Source: Winogradskyella ursingii (GTDB lineage: Bacteria; Bacteroidota; Bacteroidia; Flavobacteriales; Flavobacteriaceae). Taken from it: 64,000 nt of DNA. Numbering within the stretch: position 1 is the stretch's first letter; the number at the start of each line of letters is the position of its first letter. A model generated the notes under the pieces. That model did not search any database. It was not told the origin of the DNA and saw only the letters and a list, made by a program, of their open reading frames with translations. The translations under genes and the position numbers were made by a program. The stretch is from NCBI RefSeq assembly GCF_013403975.1, contig NZ_JABFDH010000002.1, forward strand, positions 124,001 through 188,000. Reading direction: 5' to 3'. Below, in pieces: positions 55,052 to 61,234 of this stretch.

Positions 55052-55561
55052 TCAATATTTATCTATACGTTTTCCTTCTGTAACAAAAGAAATGCCTTGC
55101 TGACCATATGTTGTTAGCATAACAGCTTCAAAAATTGGCGGACTAGCGCTTGTTCTCCAATCAAAGATGAAATTTGCACCTGTACCACCCTCGTTGTCTA
55201 TACCATCAATTATAATCTGCACAGTTTCCATTGATTTTATAAAAATGGGCTGATGAAAATAAGATCGTATTGGTTCACCATGAGTATTATAGAAAACAGC
55301 TTTTTCAATGTAAATTTCATTTTCCAAATTAGGATTGTGAATACTTACGGTAGCAGCCAAATCGGAAAGCGTTTCCGAATTTCTGACATAAATTTGAGAA
55401 TAAACGGACAGGAAAGTACTACCGGTTTCTAGTGAATCTGGCATGCTATCTTTAACCATCCTTGCTTCCCATAGTTCTGGATCTGTAGAACTCAATTTAC
55501 GAGGTTCTTGACAAGAAGTAGAAATAAAACATATAATTAATAAAAATTGCAAATACTTCAT
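55052..55561 (-). CDS. DUF3124-family lipoprotein
   Basis: A 169-residue protein with a lipoprotein signal (ISTSC, Cys17, then QEPRK). The rest matches the DUF3124 family: TFLSVYSQIYVRNSETLSDLAATVSIHNPN (residues 49-78), IYIEKAVFYNTHGEPIRSYFHQP (83-105), GGTGANFIFDWRTSASPPIFEAVMLTTYGQQGISFVTEGK (125-164). It is a beta-rich domain of unknown function, found as a small exported protein in many bacteria. It stands alone between the laminarin locus and the integrated element. Nothing links it to glucan use except position. Confidence 0.8.
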   Translation of the reverse strand: MKYLQFLLIICFISTSCQEPRKLSSTDPELWEARMVKDSMPDSLETGSTFLSVYSQIYVRNSETLSDLAATVSIHNPNLENEIYIEKAVFYNTHGEPIRSYFHQPIFIKSMETVQIIIDGIDNEGGTGANFIFDWRTSASPPIFEAVMLTTYGQQGISFVTEGKRIDKY

Positions 55562-55795
55562 AATTATAACGGATTGGTTGAATAGATAAATTTAATAAAT
55601 ATGAATTGAAATGTATTATAAAAACTGAGCTTTAGAGAAAATCAAATTACTATGAACCTACAATATTTTATCTAATGGGAATAATTGCTTTGTTGATTAT
55701 CTAACTATTTTTTGTAATTAACTCAATATAATACTTAATTTCATTTTCAAACTTACGATAGGGTAGAAAATTAGCTTTACGAATAGTTCTAAAGC

Positions 55796-55826
55796 AAAAA
55801 AGCCGAAACTTTCGTTTCGGCTTTTT
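55796..55826 (-). terminator. original terminator of the tRNA-Leu transcript, now cut off by the element
   Basis: A perfect AGCCGAAAC-TTTC-GTTTCGGCT hairpin has A and T runs on both sides. It lies 2 bp beyond attL. Before integration it would have stood 3 bp beyond the 3' end of tRNA-Leu and ended that transcript. The rest of the gap 55562-55795 is AT-rich with no clear feature. Confidence 0.8.
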
Positions 55827-55828
55827 CT

Positions 55829-55844
55829 GTACTGAAGACGGGAC
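55829..55844 (+). repeat. attL (direct repeat copy 1)
   Basis: GTACTGAAGACGGGAC, the remnant of the tRNA-Leu 3' end on the side away from the intact tRNA. Identical to attR; the sequence diverges immediately on both sides. Confidence 0.85.
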
Positions 55845-55972
55845 AAGAAACCTCTCATTTTAATACTTTTTGAAACCCTTAAAAAACCTATAAATCACTT
55901 ATAAAATCAATATAAGTACCGTTATTACTACATTTTTTAAAAATGTAATGAAATTGAATAAAATTTAAAACG

Positions 55973-56005
55973 GCTGACTAAATGCTGACTAAACGCTGAC
56001 TAGAT
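55973..56005 (+). repeat. left arm-type sites: three 11-bp tandem repeats
   Basis: GCTGACTAAAT, GCTGACTAAAC and GCTGACTAGAT start at 55973, 55984 and 55995, exactly 11 bp apart and 42 bp before the integrase gene. Two further copies lie near attR. Position and period suit arm sites of the integrase or excisionase; they could also autoregulate the integrase promoter. Confidence 0.65.
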
Positions 56006-56046
56006 TAAATTTTATCGTTATATTTGAGTGTTCAAAAGTTCAAAAT

Positions 56047-57366
56047 ATGGCAACGATAAAATATATACTTCAAAGCAAGTCGGATAACGCACCTATTTAT
56101 TTAAGACTATCATTAAGCAAGTCCAAAGTAATAAAACGCAAAACAGGGTTAAACTTCAATCCTAAAAACTGGAGTACTGATACAGGACTACCAAAACAGA
56201 ATTATGCAGATGAAAAAAATCTAACTTCAGATTTAAGAAAGTTAAAAGATTATGTACTGGACAAGGTTAACGATGCAAACAAAAAAGGCGTTGAGGTTAC
56301 AGGCGACTGGTTGAAGCATCAAATCGATTTACATTTTGAACGCATCACAGAAAATAAACAAAGTGATTTAATTGTAGATGCTATTCAGAACCTAATCAAT
56401 AACGCAGATTTTCGCAAAAATGCCAAAGGTGGTATAGGACTATCAAAAAGTAGGAAAAACGCTTACACTTCACTAAAAAACATATTTACAGACTACCAAA
56501 AAGAAAACAGTTATAAGGTTAAAGACGTAAACGTAAAATTTGCAAACGACTTTCTAAAATACCTTATCAACGATAAAAAATATTCAAAGAGTTACGCACT
56601 TAAAAAAATAGCAGATTTAAAAACGGTTTGTTTTGATGCTGAAACAGAGGGAATAAAAACGCATCCACAATTAAAAAAGATTGATAGCACTAAAAGTAAA
56701 AACGAAACAATAATTTATTTAACGCCTTTAGAACTTGAAAAAATAGCCAATGCAGATATAACAGCCGAAGCATTACAAAACGCTCGTAAATGGTTGTTAT
56801 TAGGTTGTAATATAGGTCAAAGAGGTGGCGACTTGCTAAACCTCAACGAAAGTAATTTTGTAACTCGTAACGGTTATGAAGTCATAGAGCTTAAGCAACA
56901 AAAAACAGGCAAAAATATAACCATACCAGTATTGCAAACCACAAAAGATATTTTAGAAACTGGACTACCTTATAAAATATCTATTCAGAAACTAAATGAG
57001 CATATTAAAGAAGTATGCAGACTTTCAGAAATTAACGAAATGACTAAAGGCGGTATTATTGAAGTAACCAAAAAAGGCGAGGGCAATAAATACAAAAGAA
57101 AAACCAAAGGTATATACCCAAAACACGAATTAATCACTTCACACGTTTGCAGACGTTCATTTGCAACAAATCAATACGGAATATTACCAACCCCTTTAAT
57201 AATGCAGATAACGGCACACAGCACCGAAAAGATGTTTTTAAACTATATAGGAAAAAACTCTTTAGACTATGCACAACAAATAGCAGACTTCTACACTTTA
57301 CAGGCTCAAAAAGAGAAAAAAGAACCACAACTAAACGTAATTAAAAACGCATCAAATCAAAACTAA
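56047..57366 (+). CDS. tyrosine-type site-specific integrase
   Basis: A 439-residue recombinase. Residues 1-90 are an arm-binding domain (LQSKSDNAPIYLRLSLSKSKVIKRKTG). Residues 105-210 are the SAM-like core-binding domain. Residues 220-420 hold the catalytic domain: Arg in GCNIGQRGGDLLNL (about residue 259), Lys in QQKTGK (about 285), His-x-x-Arg in SHVCRRSF (about 362-369), His in TAHSTEKMF (about 388) and the nucleophile Tyr in LNYIGK (about 398). It should join attP and the tRNA-Leu attB and, with an excisionase, cut the element out. It belongs to the phage_int_SAM_5 group common in Bacteroidota elements. It lies next to attL. Confidence 0.95.
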   Translation: MATIKYILQSKSDNAPIYLRLSLSKSKVIKRKTGLNFNPKNWSTDTGLPKQNYADEKNLTSDLRKLKDYVLDKVNDANKKGVEVTGDWLKHQIDLHFERITENKQSDLIVDAIQNLINNADFRKNAKGGIGLSKSRKNAYTSLKNIFTDYQKENSYKVKDVNVKFANDFLKYLINDKKYSKSYALKKIADLKTVCFDAETEGIKTHPQLKKIDSTKSKNETIIYLTPLELEKIANADITAEALQNARKWLLLGCNIGQRGGDLLNLNESNFVTRNGYEVIELKQQKTGKNITIPVLQTTKDILETGLPYKISIQKLNEHIKEVCRLSEINEMTKGGIIEVTKKGEGNKYKRKTKGIYPKHELITSHVCRRSFATNQYGILPTPLIMQITAHSTEKMFLNYIGKNSLDYAQQIADFYTLQAQKEKKEPQLNVIKNASNQN

Positions 57367-57378
57367 AGCATTTTCAAT

Positions 57379-57579
57379 ATGAAACTAAACCAAAAAACAT
57401 TAAAGGTATTACTAGATAAGGACTACAAAATAGCAGAAAATGAAATTGAAAATCAATATAGATTTTATGCCAATTTTGACAAAGATATATCCGACTGGCT
57501 AAGTTCAATGCATCATTTTGGAGGCTATGGCGAATTTTACGAAATGGTTGCACTTTTTAACTCGAGATTATTTAATTAA
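57379..57579 (+). CDS. small element-encoded hypothetical protein
   Basis: A 66-residue protein (MKLNQKTLKVLLDKDYKIAENE...) starting 12 bp after the integrase stop codon. It is charged and helical in the first half and aromatic in the second (NQYRFYANFDKDISDWLSSMHHFGGYGEFYEMVALF). No known domain is recognised. The leader AACTAAAGCATTTTCAATATG resembles, in its first twelve bases, the leader of the gene at 58777, which suggests a shared translation or processing signal. It may be a small regulator or a toxin-like protein; nothing in the sequence decides this. Confidence 0.5.
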   Translation: MKLNQKTLKVLLDKDYKIAENEIENQYRFYANFDKDISDWLSSMHHFGGYGEFYEMVALFNSRLFN

Positions 57580-57626
57580 TATATTTACTGCAATAAGCAA
57601 GGCAACGCATAAATTTTAATGTTCAA

Positions 57627-58418
57627 ATGGATATAATTAACGAGTATTTTACAACCTATTACCAATTAAATTATAAAAATTTTATTCAAAATTACGAAAT
57701 TACTCTTTCGGAATTTACAGAAATATTAAGGCATAAGAATGTTGATTTTGATGACTTATCGACATCAGAAATAGAGGGGTTTTTTTTAAAAGAATTAATT
57801 AAAGCAGTTACCAAAAAGAACTTCGAAATAAATAAAAAAAGTAAGGAAAGAAACGAAATAGTTTTTAAAAAGATTGGAGTTACGGAAGAAGAATATTTTA
57901 ATCTTGATTCTGAAAAATTTAATAAATATCACAAACTGCTTATTGAAGTATCTAAGGAGGTAACTGACCTTAACGAAAAAGAGACAATTTTTTTAACAAG
58001 TTTCAATTCAAAAATCCATTTTTTAGGAAATAAACTAAACAAAGCAGGGATTTCATACAGAGTTTTAAATGATGAAACAATAGTTTTTAACCAAAAAGAA
58101 AATGACAAGGAAAAAAGTATAGAAACAAAACCTCTAATTGACTTAAGCGAATCAAAAGGAACTGAAAAAATAATAATGCTTCAACAATTGGGAGTTTTAG
58201 ATTTTCTTAAAAGTAAACAACCTTTTATACAGTCCACAAATAAATTAGCCGAAGCAATTAGCGGATTTACTGGAATAAACAGCGGTACAGTACAATCGTA
58301 CATTAACCCAATGAACGATAATACGACAAATCAAAAAAACAACCCAATGACAAAACTCAAAACAGTTACAAAAGTTAATCAAAAACTTATTTCAATAGGC
58401 TATAATCCACCTCAATAA
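57627..58418 (+). CDS. element-encoded protein of unknown function
   Basis: A 263-residue, highly charged, helical protein. Residues 1-130 are long helices with a coiled-coil pattern (KELIKAVTKKNFEINKKSKERNEIVFKKIG at 54-83). The C-terminal part (180-263) has the form EKIIMLQQLGVLDFLKSKQPF ... SYINPMNDN ... NNPMTKLKTVTKVNQKLISIG. I recall this kind of ending (a leucine-rich LGVLDFL segment, then a helix pair and the N-P motif) in other Bacteroidota proteins near mobile elements, but know no function for it. No enzyme motif or membrane helix is seen. It could be a DNA-binding regulator or accessory protein for replication or transfer. Confidence 0.65.
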   Translation: MDIINEYFTTYYQLNYKNFIQNYEITLSEFTEILRHKNVDFDDLSTSEIEGFFLKELIKAVTKKNFEINKKSKERNEIVFKKIGVTEEEYFNLDSEKFNKYHKLLIEVSKEVTDLNEKETIFLTSFNSKIHFLGNKLNKAGISYRVLNDETIVFNQKENDKEKSIETKPLIDLSESKGTEKIIMLQQLGVLDFLKSKQPFIQSTNKLAEAISGFTGINSGTVQSYINPMNDNTTNQKNNPMTKLKTVTKVNQKLISIGYNPPQ

Positions 58419-58491
58419 ATCACTTTCTACGATTTAGGGAAAACCTAAAAAAAACCTAAACTCTATTTGTTGCAAACAAAACAGAAATATT

Positions 58492-58770
58492 ATGCAACAA
58501 ATTCAATTTATTGGCACAACGCCAAACGCACTTATCGACCTCATCGATGAAACGGTTAAGAAACGATTAGAAGACTTAAAAAAGAACTTCGAGCCAAAGA
58601 CACCTAAAGAATATCTTTCAAGACAAGAAGTCGCAAAAATGTTATCGGTGGACTTGTCGACAATTCACAACTGGACTAAAAAAGGCATATTAACAGCGCA
58701 TCAAATTGGTGGTCGTGTTTTTTATTTACGTACCGACGTAGAAAATGCAATAGTTAAACTTAAAAACTAA
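58492..58770 (+). CDS. excisionase-family helix-turn-helix protein
   Basis: A 92-residue protein with a C-terminal HTH_17/MerR-like DNA-binding domain: YLSRQEVAKMLSVDLSTIHNWTKKGILTAHQIGGRVFYLRTDVENAI (residues 42-88). Helix-turn-helix (EVAKMLSVDLSTIHNW) and wing (HQIGGRVFYL) are clear. Such small proteins act as excisionases or as regulators of element genes in Bacteroidota. Its natural targets would be the GCTGACTAAAT repeats at the element ends, which have a helical 11-bp period. It starts 73 bp after the previous gene and 6 bp before the next, with which it forms a unit. Confidence 0.88.
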   Translation: MQQIQFIGTTPNALIDLIDETVKKRLEDLKKNFEPKTPKEYLSRQEVAKMLSVDLSTIHNWTKKGILTAHQIGGRVFYLRTDVENAIVKLKN

Positions 58771-58776
58771 AGCATT

Positions 58777-59199
58777 ATGAATACGGCAACACCACAACCA
58801 GTAACCCATATTTATAAAGAAATAAATGAGGGTAAATACAAAAGCGTAAAGCATTACGAACTACAAAAAACCTTAAACGGCACGTCTTTACTTTCAGATT
58901 TACTAAATGTTAGTAAAGACCGTATGTGTGCCAAATCTTCCCCTTTATTTTGGGTACAAACACACAACGGTAAAAAATGGGTTAAACCTAGACTTACAGG
59001 ATTGTTTAAAACACCTAAAAAACACACCTATAAAGGCGATGCAATGGACAAAAAACATTTAATAATCGTTAAATTTTTAGACAATTACGATTATATGATA
59101 GTGTTCTACTTTAAAGACTTCTACACTCGAGATATTAAAACTGTATTGAGTTTTATAGATGCATCCATAACCGAAACTACAACCCTTACAAACCAATAG
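58777..59199 (+). CDS. element-encoded hypothetical protein
   Basis: A 140-residue protein starting 6 bp after the HTH gene. Residues 20-85 are basic (KYKSVKHYELQKTLNGTSLLSDLLN, KKWVKPRLTGLFKTPKKHTYKGDAMD), with a possible nucleic-acid-binding character. Residues 88-130 are a hydrophobic beta-alpha unit (HLIIVKFLDNYDYMIVFYFKDFY). I recognise no family. Position between the excisionase-like gene and the replication-protein gene suggests an accessory role for element replication. It is followed by a strong terminator at 59207-59233. Confidence 0.6.
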   Translation: MNTATPQPVTHIYKEINEGKYKSVKHYELQKTLNGTSLLSDLLNVSKDRMCAKSSPLFWVQTHNGKKWVKPRLTGLFKTPKKHTYKGDAMDKKHLIIVKFLDNYDYMIVFYFKDFYTRDIKTVLSFIDASITETTTLTNQ

Positions 59200-59206
59200 C
59201 ACAAAA

Positions 59207-59233
59207 AAAGAGAGGCGTTCAAAACCTCTCTTT
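59207..59233 (+). terminator. terminator inside the element
   Basis: AAAGAGAGG and CCTCTCTTT arms with a 9-nt loop, then TTATTTGTT. It ends the transcript of the HTH and 140-residue protein genes, so the downstream replication gene probably has its own promoter in 59234-59297. Confidence 0.75.
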
Positions 59234-59297
59234 ATTTGTTCAAATGTTGAGGTTATACGGCAACGCATACCCACAACTCAAAGATACTAAAATCTAA

Positions 59298-60548
59298 TTG
59301 ACAACCGACTTTATTAAAATAAAAGTAAGTAACAACGACCTGAAGCAATATTTTTGGTCGCACTCTCTATTATACTTTCATTCAGATAGTGAAATACTTT
59401 TATTTGATAATGAAACCATACACACCAAACACAAAAAGCAATATAACGGCATATTATTTGAGTTTACTAAACACGCCTTATATATCTATTTTAAGCCCCA
59501 TTATTATTTCAACAACAACTTACACAACGCAAACGATTTTACAATCTTAAACTGCATTAAAACACTTCGAGAGTTTGCAGACACTTTCAAAGTAGATACT
59601 AAAGAATTACAAATAATAAATATTGAGTTTGGGTTAAATATTGTTATTCCTAAAAATCTAATTTGTGTTAAGGACTTTTTAACTCTTTTAACATACCACG
59701 AACAAAACCAGTTTTATACAGATAGTAAACATTCGTATTGTAAATACAGTACCACAACAAACAGTAACGGTAAAACAAACGTCTATAAGATTATTAAATG
59801 TTATGCTAAAGGCTTACAATTTCCTGTATATACCGACTTAAATACATTTAGGTTTGAAGTAAAAAGCAACCGTAAAAAGTATATTGAAAGTTTAGGAATA
59901 AAAAACCTCAACGACTTACTAGGACCTAGCACCTACCAAATATTAGAAAACACTATTTTAAAAGAGTTTGATAAGATTTTAATAATAGATGAACAAGCAA
60001 GACCAGGACTTACCAAAACCAAACTAGACAACCACAAAAAGAGGTTAAACCCTATTTACTGGCACAAACTATTAAACAAAAGTAAAAACGTATTTAGAAC
60101 GAATTTCAAGTCGTATTATGATGCTTTAAATACTTGTGAAACGCATCTTAAAAAAGAAGTCAGAAAACTAATATTTGACAAACTGAAAGAACTAAAAAAG
60201 TGTGCCGTTTTAACACCCTATACAGAACAAAAAAAGTGTGCCAATTTAACTATATATAAAGGTAAAACCGGCACACATTTAAATAACCGATGTTTAGTAA
60301 CTGGATTAAATATATCTATGCAAAGAAATGATAGTATTTTACTTTCACATACTGGACTTAAATATTACTACAAAACGGATCGTTTCACATACGACCGAAT
60401 AAAAAACAAATATCTTTCTACTAATTGGATTAATTCAGATTATAAAACCCAAATAAAAGAGATTGCTCATAATATTAGAAATAAGCATAGTAATATTAAA
60501 TTGAGAAACAAACGATTATACGAACCAAGTCAAATACAGATGTTTTAA
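59298..60548 (+). CDS. putative rolling-circle replication initiator (phage/plasmid gene II/X-like)
   Basis: A 416-residue basic protein that starts at TTG 59298. The N-terminal half (about 1-200) has alternating strands and a central IINIEFGLNIVIP. The stretch LNTFRFEVKSNRKKYIESLGIKNLNDLLGP (181-210) resembles the phage/plasmid replication protein gene II/X family, where an R-F-E-x-K strand is followed by GI-x-T/N-L-x-DL. The C-terminal part (about 330-416) has CLVTGLNISMQRNDSILLSHTGLKYYYK, a possible zinc-binding tail seen in Bacteroidota mobile elements. Gene II-type proteins nick DNA with a Tyr to start rolling-circle replication. I could not pin down the catalytic Tyr. The call is moderate; a relaxase-like role is the main alternative. 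Confidence 0.55.
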   Translation: MTTDFIKIKVSNNDLKQYFWSHSLLYFHSDSEILLFDNETIHTKHKKQYNGILFEFTKHALYIYFKPHYYFNNNLHNANDFTILNCIKTLREFADTFKVDTKELQIINIEFGLNIVIPKNLICVKDFLTLLTYHEQNQFYTDSKHSYCKYSTTTNSNGKTNVYKIIKCYAKGLQFPVYTDLNTFRFEVKSNRKKYIESLGIKNLNDLLGPSTYQILENTILKEFDKILIIDEQARPGLTKTKLDNHKKRLNPIYWHKLLNKSKNVFRTNFKSYYDALNTCETHLKKEVRKLIFDKLKELKKCAVLTPYTEQKKCANLTIYKGKTGTHLNNRCLVTGLNISMQRNDSILLSHTGLKYYYKTDRFTYDRIKNKYLSTNWINSDYKTQIKEIAHNIRNKHSNIKLRNKRLYEPSQIQMF

Positions 60549-60860
60549 AATAGATTCTCGTCGTTTTCCAAGTTAGTAGGGCCCTAAGTATTCCTAAGGT
60601 ATTTACCCTCTAAAATACTCGAATTATAAAAGGTTTAAACAACGAGGTTACGGCGAGGGTAATTTTACGGTAAGGGATAGATAGAATTGTACAAAGTTAC
60701 GTTTAGGTTAGGTTAAGGAAACAATAAATTAAATGTCAAGGAAACGTCAAGGACAAACGACAAAACCGCAGACATCATATCGAACCGCAAACAAAGATTT
60801 TTTGACAGTCACAACGCACATACGAGGAATAATTTAAAACAAACACTAAATTTTCAATTG
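60549..60860. other. non-coding right part of the element, possible origin
   Basis: No ORF of note. The segment has several short direct repeats: CCTAAGTATT/CCTAAGGTATT (60581-60602), GTCAAGGAAAC/GTCAAGGACAAAC (60735-60760) and AACCGCA twice (60765-60790). With the putative replication gene ending just before it, it is the best place for a double-strand origin or nick site, but no known origin is recognised. Confidence 0.35.
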
Positions 60861-60882
60861 GCTGACTAAATACTGACTAGAT
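60861..60882 (+). repeat. right arm-type sites: two 11-bp tandem repeats
   Basis: GCTGACTAAAT (60861-60871) and ACTGACTAGAT (60872-60882) repeat the left-end sites in the same orientation, 55 bp from attR. Their presence at both ends supports a role in recombination and not only in integrase gene control. Confidence 0.65.
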
Positions 60883-60892
60883 TACAAAAAAG

Positions 60893-60931
60893 AAAACCGC
60901 AATAAACTAACATACAGTTTATTACGGTTTT
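60893..60931 (-). terminator. element-borne terminator for the tRNA-Leu transcript
   Basis: Fifteen-base arms (60893-60907 and 60917-60931, one mismatch) with a 9-nt loop are followed in minus-strand direction by TTTTCTTTTTT. It starts 6 bp after the 3' end of tRNA-Leu and lies inside the element, replacing the native terminator now 5.1 kb away. Confidence 0.75.
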
Positions 60932-60936
60932 TCTAA

Positions 60937-60952
60937 GTACTGAAGACGGGAC
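60937..60952 (+). repeat. attR (direct repeat copy 2)
   Basis: GTACTGAAGACGGGAC, forming the acceptor-stem 3' strand and part of the T-arm of the intact tRNA-Leu. Identical to 55829-55844. Confidence 0.85.
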
Positions 60953-61021
60953 TTGAACCCGTACGTCCTAATGGACATTGGATTTTAAGTCCAACGTGTC
61001 TACCAATTCCACCACTTCAGC
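60938..61021 (-). tRNA. tRNA-Leu (anticodon TAA)
   Basis: The minus strand folds as a class II tRNA of 84 nt: acceptor GCTGAAG / CTTCAGT, D-arm with GGTGGAATTGGTAGACAC, anticodon stem TTGGA / TCCAA with loop CTTAAAA (anticodon TAA), a variable arm and T-arm CGGGTTCAAGTCCCG. CCA is not encoded. Its 3' end is the integration site of the element and stays intact because the element carries the 16-bp core. Confidence 0.93.
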
Positions 61022-61063
61022 ATCATGATTACAGACTATAATCAATATTGGTATATATTATAG

Positions 61064-61135
61064 AGCGAAAGACGGGATTTGAACCCGCGACCCTCACCTT
61101 GGCAAGGTGATGCTCTACCCCTGAGCTACTTTCGC
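61064..61135 (-). tRNA. tRNA-Gly (anticodon GCC)
   Basis: A 72-nt cloverleaf on the minus strand: acceptor GCGAAAG / CTTTCGC, D-arm AGCTCAGGGGTAGAGC, anticodon stem TCACC / GGTGA with loop TTGCCAA (anticodon GCC) and T-arm CGGGTTTGAATCCCG. It lies 42 bp before tRNA-Leu on the same strand, so the two are probably co-transcribed. Confidence 0.95.
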
Positions 61136-61234
61136 AGAATTTTTAAAAGAACTTGTTCGCTCTAAAAGCGGATGCAAATTTATAATTTTTATCATAAATG
61201 CAAAGGCTTTTTTTATAAATAAATCGAAATAATT

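Larger units (their letters stand above)
55829..60952. mobile_element. 5.1-kb integrative element in tRNA-Leu(TAA)
   Basis: The element is bounded by a 16-bp direct repeat, GTACTGAAGACGGGAC, equal to the 3' end of tRNA-Leu. It encodes, all on the plus strand, a tyrosine integrase next to attL, two proteins of unknown function, an excisionase-like HTH protein, another unknown and a putative replication protein. Both ends carry GCTGACTAAAT-type repeats with an 11-bp period. No conjugation, phage structural or resistance gene is present. It fits a small mobilizable or replicating integrative element or satellite. Confidence 0.85.

Noticed and set aside
55829..55844. Partial tRNA pseudogene
   Set aside because: Only 15-16 bp of the tRNA 3' end remain, which is the att core and not a tRNA gene.
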